Shown: positions 34,031 through 59,253 of the stretch, piece by piece
How positions within the stretch are numbered: the first letter of the stretch is position 1
Layout: every line of letters starts with the position of its first letter
NCBI GenBank assembly: GCA_039881145.1
Contig: JAYKKI010000005.1
Location: forward strand, 21,075,501-21,139,500
DNA from: Druceiella hillmani
Taxonomy: Eukaryota > Arthropoda > Insecta > Lepidoptera > Hepialidae
Reading direction: 5' to 3'
Length of the DNA stretch: 64,000 bases
Program-made: the position numbers and the translations under genes
The notes under the pieces: model-generated
Database searches by the model: none
What the model was told of the DNA's origin: nothing
Seen by the model: only the letters and a program-made list of their open reading frames with translations

Positions 34031-34444
34031 ATGCAACCAATATTATTTACCCGAATAGTAAAAAATAGAGGGAATAGTAAAGTTTTGAATATAAAGTTCC
34101 CCTTTGTACGCATTGGTTCCTATCTGCAAGATATTAAAAGAAAAATAGTAAGTGCGACAGAGAACACTGCTTTAGTAAAATATCATTGTGTACACGATCA
34201 AAAGTTATCTGCTGTATCCTTGACGACTGTAAAACTTTTCATGTCGTCTGCGAATGACAAACAACGGGCAGTCTTCACTGCACAACTAATATCGCTTACC
34301 AGAATTCAAATCCTGGCTTACTCTCGATTATGTAAAGTAAATTTTGAATATGAAGTTGCCCACACGTACATATTGTTTTCTATCCGCAAGATACGAAGAG
34401 GAGATTTACTAAAATTGCCTAAACGATCAAAAACTTTCTGGTAG
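34031..34444 (+). other. 137-codon open frame carrying a 260-bp-spaced internal repeat; not recognised
   Basis: One of the longer frames of the window, with no recognised domain. The DNA at 34077 (GTAAAGTTTTGAATATAAAG...TATCTGCAAGATA) recurs at 34337 (GTAAATTTTGAATATGAAGT...TATCCGCAAGATA), so the frame spans two diverged tandem units of a repeat. It lies just upstream of a Jockey-like remnant in the same orientation. A real host gene is unlikely. Confidence 0.35.
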
Positions 34445-34499
34445 TCAAAATATGCAACATCTACTTGAAATCTGAGGTCAACATGATGAGAAACATAGT

Positions 34500-36110
34500 A
34501 AAGGAAACATACCTAGTAGGTTCGTGACCACTGAAAATCCGACTTGAAAGTGAACCGTAACACACCAGCAACCTGTGCACTCTGCAACGGACCACATCCA
34601 GCAAAGTACAGAGGATGTGAAGTGTATAAAGAGATACTGGTCAGAAGTAACAAAGGCAACGCCTCCAGAGAAATAAAACCATCCAAAACGGTAACAGGTG
34701 CTACAAATGAAAAGGTGCAGGGTAAGCATCTTGGTATGAAAAACATCATCAACCAATCAAAAACATACGGGTATGCCAGCACGAATAAAGAAAACGCAAA
34801 CAACTGGATCAGTTGATGAACAGAGAAAATCACATGAAACTATTAGTTTAGAAGAAATACTAATAAAACAAGCCAACAAGTTCGATATGATCCTTCAACA
34901 AATGAGATCCCTGATGAGGCTCATAGCCAAGTTAGTCGGCCGACTTACAAAATGAATGCCTACAGAATAGCCACTTGGAACATCAACGGACTAGCCCCCA
35001 ACAAACAAGAGGTTCAGCTCCTTATGACATAACAGAAAATTGAAATTCTCCTGGTCTCTGAGACACATTGTACCTGCAACTCAAGCACCAAATTCAAGTA
35101 GCATTTATGTTAATGACTAATCACCCAGATGGGACTGGACATGATGGAACGGCAGTCATAATTAACAGGAAAATCAAACATCACTTAATGGCGATGTATA
35201 AAACCAAGTATTTACAAGCAACAACGATTGATGAGAAGGATAGCATAGGCTATATTAATATCTCGGCAATATACTGCCCCCGAAAAAAAAAAACTTATGT
35301 CCACCCGATATTTCAATCAGCTTGGAAATTGTTTTGTTGCCGGTTGCAATTGGAACGCTGTTGCTGGCGGCAATGGGGCTCCAGATTTACTACAACGCGA
35401 GGCAGGCAGCTGACAATGATTGTAGACAAAAACAACTTCTTGGTGTCATTCATCTGTGATCCTCCGTATTGACCAACAGACGAGAACAAAATCCCAGATC
35501 TCGACTTTTTTGTACTGAAGGGATTGCCAAGACACTATATCAAACCTGAATCTTACTATGACAGCTCTTCTAACTATACTCCTGTAATTTTATGAATAAG
35601 TTCTAGAATAATAGAGTCTGACAGTAATGAAAATCTCGCCAACATAGACACTGGCTGGGAATTACTCAGAATACATTGATAGCCATATACAATTTAATGT
35701 CCCGTTAAAACTCAGGGCAACATAGAAGAGGCTTCTAAGTATATTACAACACTTGTTCAGGAAGCTTGTTGGATCCACACTGCGGGGAAAAAACAAAAGA
35801 AAAGCATATCAATTACCCGCTGAATATCAAAAACGCCCTACTTAACAAACGAAGACTCTGTCGTATTTAGCATCAGAGTAGACCCTCCGCAGACAAAACT
35901 GCATTTAACACAGCATCCAGAGACCTGAAAGACATTTTACCCAAGTGGAACAATAAAACCTTGGAAGATCAACTAGAATCTTTGACAGCCTCAGCTTCGA
36001 CTAATTATACACTGGAAATTTACTAAAAACTTCAATAGACCCCATAATGCTAAGCCCCCACTCAAAACGAAGCGGAGAGTCTACTCTGATGCTAAATTTG
36101 ACAGAGTTCT
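34500..36110 (+). pseudogene. Jockey-like non-LTR retrotransposon, 5'- and 3'-truncated
   Basis: ORF1 end: NTPATCALCNGPHPAKYRGC, then EVYKEI, a zinc knuckle C-x2-C-x3-H-x6-C with the YRGCEVYKE tail typical of Jockey gag. ORF2 starts near 34,954 with MNAYRIATWNINGLAPNKQE, then VQLLMT, IEILLVSETH, and in other frames TNHPDGTGHDGTAVII, INISAIYCP, all EN-domain blocks in order; later come SRDLKDILPKWNNKTLEDQL and ASTNYTLE just before the RT. The sequence stops at about 36,110, before the RT itself. It has many stops and frame changes. The two ORFs overlap or abut near 34,955. Confidence 0.75.
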
Positions 36111-36367
36111 ACGGTCGCGCCACCGTTACTTGGTACTACTACATCTAGTATTCTTCCACTTACTTTATATACGTTATTATAATTAAGAAATGAACAATAG
36201 GATAAAATATTTCATACAAATATAACGATTTATGGGGGCAACAATACATATTAAAATCACCAATTACAAACACGTTAGAATTAAGATGGTCACACACATA
36301 GGTAATGTGCATAAAAAACAAATCATAATGTTAACTGGACATCGAAGGAGGAATGTACGCTACACAA
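36111..36367. other. No recognised feature
   Basis: AT-rich spacer between two non-LTR remnants. Confidence 0.4.
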
Positions 36368-36697
36368 TCATACAGTATTATGGCTAGTAGACATTGTCGC
36401 CCACAAATGCTCACCGTTGATCTTGTACTGGTGGAGGAGCTCCAACATGAAGGGCTCATGTGTATGAGCAGGATACTGCCACCACGTGTCACAGCATTGT
36501 GAAACGCCTGTCCAGAATTTCATTATTGCGGACTCGTCCAACCAAATCTTGCTCACTGCAATTATATCAAACTTTCCAGGCAGGGTACTCGAATAAAACT
36601 CCCTAATCTTTCCTTTGAGGCAGCATATATTTTGATAATACATTTGAACTTGCTTGAAGGTACTGGGTTTGATGACACGTAACCAAAATAATGACAA
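36368..36697 (-). pseudogene. Non-LTR endonuclease N-terminal fragment
   Basis: The frame of 109 codons contains VQMYYQNICCLKGKIREFYS followed by KFDIIAVSKIWLDES. The usual EN opening is '+.+YYQNVRGL..K...F......DFDIIA+TETWL..S'. Here the catalytic Glu (TETWL) reads Lys (SKIWL). The tail (GEHLWATMSTSHN) is not recognisable. Orientation is opposite to the Jockey-like element next to it, and a different family is likely. Confidence 0.55.
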
Positions 36698-36794
36698 AAG
36701 TTATGTACTAAAACACAGAGGGTCGGAGCTTTTCTACCCGTGCTACTACTCTCAGGTTAAAGTGATGTGCACAGTTTATTGCAATTTCAATGCT

Positions 36795-37323
36795 TCATGT
36801 CTTCTGGCTGATGAGTTTAAACCTCAGTTGTTTTCTCATTCCAAAGAAGCATTTATTTGCCATTTTAATTCTGTTATCAATTTCTGCTCTTAGTTTATTT
36901 TTGTCGTTAATTACTGTGCCAAGGTATTTAAATTCATCAACTTTTCCAAAGGTGTAGTCATTTATGCACAAATGGGTATTATAGTTTACCATGGAATGTG
37001 AGATTTTAATGTATTTGGTTTTATCCTGGTTGACAGTTGGACCATATTTCTTGCAGAGAATTCAAGGGCTGAAAAGACTTCCTTAACTGCCCTTTCTGAC
37101 CTTCCATCAATATCTATGTCATCTGCATAGGCCAATATTTGTAAAGATCTATTCCACAGAGTTCCTCTTCGGTCTAAACCACTTTCTCTAATGCACTTTT
37201 CCAGAGATAAATTGAATAATAGACAGGCAAGCGAATCTCCCTGACATAGGCCTCTTTATGTTATAAAAGGTTGTGATAGCCAGTTTTGGATCTTAATTTT
37301 ACATCTTACTCTATGAAGTGCTT
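36795..37323 (-). pseudogene. RTE-like non-LTR reverse transcriptase fragment
   Basis: Minus-strand frames give CQGDSLACLLFNLSLEKCIR (motif B), then ILAYADDIDIDGRSERAVKE with the catalytic YADD (about 37,117-37,131), and, after a frame change, NDYTFGKVDEFKYLGTVIND followed by IKMANKCFFGMRKQLRFKL, the post-palm 'F.YLG..+....+...EI..RI..AN+..+.L.+.L+S+L' block. It is a 3' part of an RT, stopped in several places. Confidence 0.7.
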
Positions 37324-37849
37324 ATTGCACATTGCATATTATAATTATTATTATGAAGATATTTTCTGGGCTAAAAGTTAATGGAGGAAGTCATAAAAGG
37401 AGGAGTTGCTTAAATCCCCATCTGCAGGATAGCTTTTCCTTTTCAGTTGTAAAATGTTTATCGGTAAAAGATCATCAGTATAAGGCCTAGGTTCGCAACA
37501 ATGTATGGAAAAGCAAATTCAAAAGGAGTTTTCTTACCAGGTGTGTTGTTATTTTATTAGAGCAAGTAACGGCTGTTACTTTTAAGCTATTAGCCTTTTT
37601 ACACCTTTCCAGGCAAAGGTTGAATGATTACTTCGTAACGTAATTTTTTAGAGCATTTTGAATTTATAAGCCAATTTCATTTGTGGTGGTATGAATAAAA
37701 AAAAATATAGAAATCCTGGAAGAAGAAACGGCCCATATTTATCCAAAACTATCTGTTATGGATTGTTTGTGTTAATAGCATGAAAGGTTCATCAAAAAAT
37801 TATATATAAAAAATTTACCATTTCGCCTGAAAACCCATATTTTGATCTG
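37324..37849. other. No recognised feature
   Basis: AT-rich, without supported features, leading into the diverged satellite. Confidence 0.4.
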
Positions 37850-39150
37850 AAATATTAATATACTTGTAATTTTTTATATATTTACCTAAATATAAAACAT
37901 AAAAATAATAATCGTTAAATTTAGAGTGACTGCTATATAGTTAATGGAAAAAAATTATTGCATCGTCCATGGGCGCCTTATATATTAACCTGTAATCTCA
38001 CAAGTTTTGCTTTGCCGCTAGTAATTTTTGACATAGCTAATAGTAATTTTTCAAAGGTACACCTTAATATATTATAAAACAATTGAAGATGTGAGTGGAT
38101 CCAGATGATTTCGTATATAGAGATTACATATGCCTTCAATTATAATAATCAAAATCAAAGTGGTAACTATATAAATAAGGTAAAAAAAATTTACACCTTA
38201 CCCTTAGAGGTGCATTCTCATAAGTCTTACCCATATGGAGCCAGATGCTTTTCATTTCTCAGATGTATAACTTAATATATTAGATAAAAATTAAATAAAA
38301 ACACATAACAAAAATAAAATCAGATTAAAAAATATAAATGTAGCCAAAATCAGACCGATGTCAATTTTAATAATGGCGCATGTAAGAACTAAAATCTGTT
38401 CTGTTTCATAAGGGACACATGAATCTATATTCTTGTATTCAAAGAGATGGCTATTTGATATTGCGGCTGTTCTCTAGGTCCATTGTGTCTTAATCTGAAA
38501 TCTCATAACCCTGTAAGGGTAGAAACAAAGATGCTTGTAATTTTTCAGAAACAAACCTTAATATATTACGAAACAATAATAATCGTCAATTTAGGGTGAC
38601 AGTTATTTAAACAATTGAAAAATATATTGACACATAAATTTCTACAGGTGTCATAGAGTTTGCTCTCAAATTTAAAAAGTATTAAAGACAAACCTTGCGG
38701 CATCTTAAAATATTACGAAACAGTTATAATCAAAAATCAAAGTCTTAAACATGGCTACATTAATAATGGAAAAATATATGACTTGCCGAAATCCCTACGT
38801 GAGCATAACACACACGCTTTATTGAAAAATCTCACTAGTTTTATTAAATACACCCTAATATATTTTAAAACACTAATAGTCACCATATTTAGAGCGACAA
38901 CTATTTAGTTAATACCACAAAATTATCGGCAAATTGAAAACTAAACGGGTGTAATCCTACAAGTCACGCACGCATGAAACTCCATGCTTATAAGCTTCAA
39001 AAATACATATTAATGTACTATAAAACAATAGTAAATATCAAATTTAGAGCTATTTACATAATGAAAGAAAATTATTGCCTCGTATAAAACTGTACAGGCA
39101 TCTTACGATTGCTCTTAAATCTATTAAGTCTTACATAATATAGCTAGAAC
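37850..39150. repeat. Diverged tandem satellite, about 150-bp period
   Basis: A block close to CCTTAATATATTACGAAACA recurs at about 38062, 38270, 38556, 38703, 38853 and 39006, the last four spaced 147, 150 and 153. Each is followed by a variant of ATAATCGTCAATTTAGGGTG, an 'ACTATTTAGTTAAT' block and 'AAAATTATTG'. The upstream units are more diverged and spaced about 208 and 286. The 82-codon frame at 38660-38908 is a by-product. Confidence 0.7.
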
Positions 39151-41127
39151 CTTGTAATTTTTTAGCATCTAGCTTCATTCTTATAAGATTTGTAAGATTT
39201 AAAGGCATATTATATCTATTTCAATTAAATCATACATATACAACCTATATTGTGTCATACATAAAAACATAAAAATAAAAAGGAAGATTTGCAGCTATAT
39301 GAAGCGAATATAAGCCTTTTTCTTTCTTGTCCAAAGCTTTAATCACGCAGACTTCTTTGCTTAATCATTTATTAGTCAAAGTGATTAATGGTTTACCATG
39401 TTGTAGTAGTCAGTAGGTTTCTTGTTTTTAAATTCTGCATTAAATAATATAGGAACAAAAATCTTATGCCAGATGGCACAATTTTGTGTAGCACTTAACA
39501 ATACATTTAACTTATTTTTTATTGCTTCCAAAAACTGTTTTTCTGATTTTATAATATTTATTTGACAACACTTATTACAGGAAGACAATAAGATAAGAAG
39601 TGATCACTTTTGAGAGATACATTGTTTGACGTTATAATTCCATTGAGGAAATAAAACTAGCAGCGTTAAATTAAAAACATATTTATTTTTTGTAGATACA
39701 ACGTAACAATTAAATATAGATGGAGAAAGTATAAATCATAATTAAACAATATAATGGTTATCATAAGTCATAACCTACATAACTAGGCGTAATAATATTT
39801 ATTTGCACTAAGAAACTTCCAATTCAATCTATGAATTTTGCAATATTTCAAACATTTCTTTGTTAATATTTTTTAAATCTAAATGAGCCAATCGTATGGT
39901 TTCTTTATAAAATATAAATTTATCTCTATGTAAGAGCATCCACATTATTAATCGCAAGTTTGATCTACCTTCATTTAATCGTTAGTTCATTTCCTTCTAA
40001 AATATTACATACGTTTGAAACTTACAATAAAAATTGCAACCGATATAAAAAGAAAGCAAATGAATAATTATTAATTCCAACAAAATAATTGCACGAATTT
40101 GTTTTTTGGGGAAAAGAACAAAACGGCTCTTAAAAAATTATATTAAGCACAATACAATGTGAATTGTGTTCTGGAAAAAGCTTCAAATAGCTCTTAATCA
40201 TTACGGATATACTACCATCACTGTTCAAATTCTAATATGAGACACTATTATAATATTAATAGTTCCGACGTTGTAGAACTTTATTACATACTCATTATCT
40301 ATCACACAGTCTTAAACGGCACACTAATTTGTGACCACGACACGTGGATCTGTTTAAGATAGTTATGTTATAATGACAGTGCAAGTTGGCGAAAGAGACT
40401 ACATTACTAATATATTTATGACATGGCAAATATGTCTTAATTTAATGGAAATTACTGGATCACATAAGAAACCACTATTAAAAGTGATGAACACAAATTC
40501 AAGTTTTTCCAGTATAACTGATTATTGCACTTATCCATCCGAGCAACGAGTAATTTTAATTTACATTTATTTATATACACCACGTCTACGATATTCATCC
40601 GAGACTGATGCGTGCGATGCTATTATTAGCATCTCTTTTATAAGTATTGTCTTCTTATGAAGTGCAGATTCTTAATTATTTAATTAATTTCTTAGAGTTA
40701 AATGAACTTAGTTGCCTTTCCTTTCGCGTATTTAATATAAAACAGAGATTAAAAAAAATATAAAATAAATGTAACATGGTAAGTTGTATAACCGTTTAAG
40801 TATTTTTCTTAATCCTTTTATTATACATACGCTATTGTTATAAAGAAATATTTTCTTTAGTGACAATTATGGAAAATTTTAACTCATTATTGACGGATGC
40901 TAAATGAAGAGTGCAGAATGATCTTACATTACATTTTATTTTAGGATTTATTCGAGCAAATATACTTAAACACAAGGCAATGGAATTTAATTGGCTAAAC
41001 TGTGGAATTCACTCCCCTAAGTGAAACAAAAATAATTTGCAAGTTCTTACAATTCTGGCAATCGCTGACATCTATACCTGCAACTAGGTCAAGTTAGAAT
41101 GCTGAAGAAATACAAAATTATATCATC

Positions 41128-41183
41128 AAGTCCCATTGTTGCTTATATTCTATAATTCTTCAATATAAGCAACAATGGAACTT
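41128..41183. repeat. 22-bp hairpin (21/22), 12-nt loop
   Basis: The arms 41128-41149 and 41162-41183 differ from perfect pairing at one position; the right arm starts AATATAAGCAACAATGGAAC. Size and shape (56 nt) resemble an animal pre-miRNA, but perfect pairing and lack of bulges are also typical of a small foldback. Confidence 0.8.
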
Positions 41184-44100
41184 CTAAGCTACGATGGACT
41201 TCAATGTCTTTTTATCTATATTGCTTTAATAAACATGTGCATGGAATTATCTTAAGTAATTCAAAATGAGATATTTGAAAATGGTTCCCTAGCTGAAAGT
41301 TTGATATTATGCAATGTATATTATAATAATTTAATGTTTTCCTAGTAGTAATGGATGGTACTATCTGACAAACTATTTCACCAACAAAGTGTGCATATTC
41401 CATCCCCGCTAACTTTATTCTGCACTCTATAGATTTATGTTAAAATTGAGAATACATCCTGATAATTAAACTGATTTAACAATGTAACTGTTCTCAAAGA
41501 ATAACATAATAATATTGCCCAATAATTTACATCTAGAGCTACTTTGCCCTATAGTGATGAAAATGAATTGTATGTGTGTCCACGCTGTGCATTTTTAATT
41601 AAAATAGAAAGTATTTACCATTCTAACCCAATATATATACATACATAACTAATGTCATATATACCTGTTATAATTTACGTAATTTTATTTAAGTTTATTC
41701 TAAATCTATTTATTACTTATATTATTACTGTTGACTATGTGTGTTTATTCTAGTATTTCATATCGGTTTGGAAAAAATAATTTTTGGAATCTATTACATA
41801 ATATCCACGATGGCAGTCGCTTTCAGTTTCTATATATCAACACTTATTATACCAACGTACAAATTGATCACAAAATAAATTACACTTGATTAACCGTTAC
41901 ATAATTTTAACCACTGAACAAATTAAATTACAACTTAATCTAAGCGTTTTTATTAATCTTAAAAACAATAATTCTCACCAAACATTTTTCCTTCATAATC
42001 ACACCGTCACGTTTCCAGTATAAAAAATGTTTATATCAATTTATATTACATATTTAAAGTGATTTTTAACAATTCTTTTGTTGAATGGATACTAATTTCT
42101 TTCCGCTAAACCGGAATGGACCTGAAACAAGAGTAATATTTTAAAAATGTTTACCAATGGCAGACCATATAAAATGTTTCAATTAACTTTTTAATATTTT
42201 AAAAATTGCTTCATAACAACATGTCATATTAAAAAGTAATTGGTTTATGTTATGTTACTTTATTTGGCTTCTGTTTTACTGACTAATATTAAAACATTAA
42301 ATAATTGTCAACCCTTGAAATTTTAAGAGACTGTTAAAAAGATTACTCTTCAATTAAAGTTCTGGTTACTGGAAAATTAATGCACATTTTGCTTCAGATG
42401 ATTAATTATTAATCCAGAGGTTTGGCGATTGTTGATGAATTTTAAGACATTTAAAATATGGAAAAGTCAATTGTCTTTTCCATTTGTCTTTTTAGAGAAA
42501 CGTTCCAAATTAAATTCTTTCCATAATTTTATGCCGTCCACATAATAAAGAAAAAAATCAACAAATAGAAAAACCTTATGATTGCTTCACTGTCACTTAT
42601 AAGTCAAAATTCTAAATATGCTGTTGTGTTCTGTGAAAACATACAAAAAGTGTAGGATCAAAAATCTAAGGAAAACTAAAATGACTGGAAAACTATCTTT
42701 GATGATAATTTTTGCTATATCTTGACTGAAAAACTCTTACATTGCTCCTTTTAAAATGCCCATAGTTTATCACTGAAAAGGGCAGAAAAACTAATTCACC
42801 AATATTCTTTGACCAAATAGGTTAAAATTATGTCCTCACATGCCCCCCTTCCCAACACACACTTGACGTTTACATTGGAGTTAAATTAGTTGTCAGACAT
42901 ACGTGAAGTGTAAAATAAACAATATTTCCAATAAATTACTAACATGCGAAGTTGACTTTGCAAATTTGTTCGCTTACCAGAACAAGATGGCGAATAAAGA
43001 TTTCCTTTCATTAGATCTTTTGACCTTTTAACCTTATCTCTGTCATTTAAATCGTACATTAATCCGAATAAACGGAACTTTCAAAATCTTAAAAGATTTA
43101 AATCGCAGATCTTGGTCAATTTTTAAATTAATAAATCGTTTGTACAATAGCAAAACGCTTATATTCAAATTAGGTTAGGGTTTATGCATTAACCATTATA
43201 TAGTGTTATGGTATATGCATTATATAAATATGTAGGAGTTCTAATTGAAGTAATATAGATCAGACTTTTTTTTTAGTTTAATACATCATATTCACATGCT
43301 GTAAAGACGATGTGGTAGTATGTTTTTCATGGCTGACCAGATATTTTCTGGTTGTTGTCAGAGTTGGTTGTTGGTTGTTGTTAGGTAAATCTGTGGGATA
43401 ATCAAAGATAGCAATAGTCTTCAGTTTCCCAAACTAAAGACAATATTGCTATCTAACTACACCTAAAGTATTTAATTATAGTCATAAGGTTTAAGCTACT
43501 GGCCCATTTGAACTGATCTCTTTTGGTAATTTTAAACATTCTTTCTTTATTAAGATTTGAACAGTCAAAAATTTTAACGCAGAAGCAACTGTTATGTGAA
43601 GTCTTATAAGGTGTTTTACAGTACACTAGTGTAACAATTCTCAACATATCTTCACTTTATAATGTAATTAATGTATACAGCATACATATCTCTTGTAAGG
43701 CCACGCACAAAAAAATGGTTTATTGAAGAAATTTAATGTTGGAGCAATCAATATTTTCTTTGTTAATTTAAAACGCTTCGCCATTCTTATTCAAGCATAA
43801 AATAAATACAAAATATATGACCAGTTTATTGATTTACAAAAATCACTGATTTATTCTTTGAGCTATATGATATATCTACAAACTTAGTTCCCAAAAATTG
43901 TGTTTACTATCAGTTAGTGTAACTAATTTTTGGATATGATTTTTTCATGTAACAAAAATTTATTGTTATAAAAATAGCTGTTTTTTAACTTCTAGTGTTG
44001 CATTGCGTTTTGTTAAACAAAATTAAATCAATATTTTGATAGAAATAGGTTATAAACTGCAATCAAACAATGAGCAAGCAAGATGAACAAAAATTTAAGT

Positions 44101-44880
44101 GAAAATGTCTCGAACCTAATTATCGCCCTGTGAACTGCAGTGATCGCAAGAGCCGAGACGTTTGTAGGGGGCTCTTATCTTAGCTCTGCTTCATCATTCA
44201 AAGTCTATTTGTAGTGCTAAATAATGTGCTTCTCAAGGAGAATTTATTGCATTTTTTTCAATTAGTACTATTATGGATATTTAAAGATGGAAATAGAATG
44301 GGGGATTTTTCCGAAGGGAGCTTTTAGAAGAGTGCAAAACACAAAACAAAACAAAGAAATCTAAAGGAAAGTTTCCGTGTATAAGTTAATATCAAAATAC
44401 CTACTTTTTTAGATACTGTCCAAGGTAATTGGAAAAACTATTGGATTTTTGCACATGCATATTTGCTTTGGTTATCAGTAACTAACGGCGAATAAATTTT
44501 GTACAGAGGAATTTTCCAATAAGATTAAGTCTTTTAAGTATTTAGCTAACTTCCCTAATAAAAAATTGGGTTATTGAGAGTACTTACTTATGTAAGGTAC
44601 ACTACCGCTATGCAAAGTATAAAAGAGGGGGAAATTATTGTCAGGGTTAAACCCCTTATTAACTGGGGTAATATTTTGATTTTTACTTTTATTATTATTA
44701 ACAAACCCATTTATTTTATTTACTAACCATATTTCACTTTCAGTATGAGTTTGCATTTTTTTTATTTACCATACTTTTGATCAAACATTTTCTCGAGAGA
44801 TAGTGCCATAACAGCATCATAAACATACATCAGACATTTACTATCAATCAGTTTCTTTATAGAACTATATACTTTGAATG

Positions 44881-44922
44881 TGTGAAGAAATATATATATA
44901 TGTATATATATATTTCTTTACA
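44881..44922. repeat. AT-rich 20-bp palindrome
   Basis: The arms 44881-44900 and 44903-44922 pair with one mismatch. Mostly alternating TA, so probably a microsatellite-based palindrome. Confidence 0.7.
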
Positions 44923-46269
44923 CAAGCTGTTGGTTAATTAGTTAGGCAAGAATTTTTTTCAGTTTCCTTTTAAGAATATACGATGAAAGTAATCTAAAAA
45001 ATTTTTTTTTTTTGTATCTTTATTAGAGACAAATGATTTATTTTTCAATATAAAATATTTTCTTTTCAACAATTTCTGAATCATAATTAAATTCGAACAT
45101 GTTATTATCATAAACAGAACACCCTTGAGAAAAAAATTAAGGAAAACTCTGGAGTTACCAGTGTAAATATAATTTTCTTCCTGTGAAATAATACTAGTAT
45201 AGGACAATTTTCAAAACCGAACAAGGTGCTTGTCATGTAGCTTTGATGATGCTGTTCGGCGCTCGGTGTGCATGCACTGTAGGACACTCAATTTTAACAT
45301 TGAAATAGTGTATTTCAAGAATGGAGTAAGGCACAAAAAATTGTATTGATTAGAGCTCAGAAATCTATGCCGTCCAAAAAGTTGGCTTGTTATATAAATT
45401 TAACAACAGCTCTATGTATACAGATTATCCCGACATATTTTGGGTCATTTCTTAAATATTACACTTTTGTGCACATACACTATAACATAAATCTTTTATA
45501 AGCATTAATTTTTTCAGTGTTGCAAACTTATTTTAGCTATTACTTTTCATAGCATTTTAGTTACTGACAAGTTGTAAATTTCGAAGTTGCAAAATTCTAT
45601 CTTGCTCAATTAGATATGGCATTTACTCAGTATAAATAATCTTGACATTATAAGATTTAAAATCATTTATTAATCTAGAAAGTAAATTTCCTGTTGAAAC
45701 TTTTTATCATTTTGTTCTTTTGTTTTCATATTTTAGAAGAGTTTAAGATATTTTGCATCGACATAAAGGATAAGATTTTTATCATGTCATGAAATCAATG
45801 GGTTTACAGCTATAAGTGCCCAGTCTTCGAATGTTTTGTAATATTCAGATTGATATTCTTATGACTGAAATATACATGACGAATATATCACATCTATGAT
45901 TTCAACTACATCTTAGTTTCTTGGTATCGTTGAAATCATCAATCTTATGTATATATGTAAAGTTGAAAACAACAAAGTCACAAGAGGTCTCTTTGATATC
46001 CTGAAGAGAACAGTAAAAAATGTTTTTGGAAATCCTGTATAAGGAAAAAATTAAGACCGTTTGTGGGTTAAGTACGTAATCATCAACTGATTTATGAAAT
46101 AGACAAAAACATACATTCCATTCTAAACTTTGAAATGTTTTTGGTTTAAAGAAAAATATTTAATTTTTTATAGATAATATTGAATTATTGAATGATAATT
46201 TAAAATTTGGAATTGATAAATTTGGAAAATATGGTAATAAATTGCAAAAATTTCAAGTTTGAACTCGAA

Positions 46270-46330
46270 TTTCGAAATTCGTTATACTTCTGGAGTTATT
46301 CAAACTCCAGAAGTACAACGAATTTCGAAA
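46270..46330. repeat. 28-bp hairpin (27/28) downstream of JNK
   Basis: The arms 46270-46297 and 46303-46330 enclose ATTCA; the right arm begins AACTCCAGAAGTACAACGAA. It begins about 200 bases after the JNK stop codon, but beyond the first AATAAA of that gene, so it is in the 3' UTR only if a later poly(A) site is used. Confidence 0.85.
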
Positions 46331-46412
46331 AATGGTTGCCACTGTTCTTTTCACAACATTGAAGAGAATTACATCTCACTTTGTCGTATTCAACTTTACA
46401 CTCCGTAAGTGT

Positions 46413-46422
46413 TTTATTTATT
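46413..46422 (-). terminator. Polyadenylation signals of JNK
   Basis: Two overlapping AATAAA hexamers on the minus strand (46413-46418 and 46417-46422), about 115 bases after the stop codon. Confidence 0.5.
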
Positions 46423-46531
46423 TAGAATTTTAATAGATACACATATTATCATGTTAGATATTTCTATAATAATATATAGGTTTTAACAGTATTTTATAAA
46501 AACATAGAAACACAATCTCACGCCGGTTATC

Positions 46532-59253
<12,722 letters not shown>

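Larger units (their letters stand above)
39151..46269. other. 7 kb of AT-rich intergenic DNA, no gene recognised
   Basis: Short frames on both strands (for example 40373-40660 plus, 44959-45207 minus) have no motif and AT-driven composition. Three hairpins inside are listed separately or in the findings. A TGGTTGTTG-type microsatellite lies near 43,355-43,385. Confidence 0.45.

Noticed and set aside
34478..34833. Two hydrophobic minus-strand frames of 92 and 106 codons.
   Set aside because: They are shadows of the Jockey gag coding strand, whose zinc knuckle is convincing on the plus strand.
34500..37323. One large non-LTR element combining the Jockey gag, the EN fragment and the RT fragment.
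   Set aside because: The gag/EN part is on the plus strand, while the EN and RT fragments are on the minus strand and in non-collinear order with different family signatures. At least three insertions are needed.
40373..40660. 95-codon plus-strand open frame.
   Set aside because: No recognisable motif, AT-driven composition, no splice or promoter context.
44881..44922. Possible small-RNA hairpin.
   Set aside because: Arms are nearly pure alternating TA, so a microsatellite explains it.
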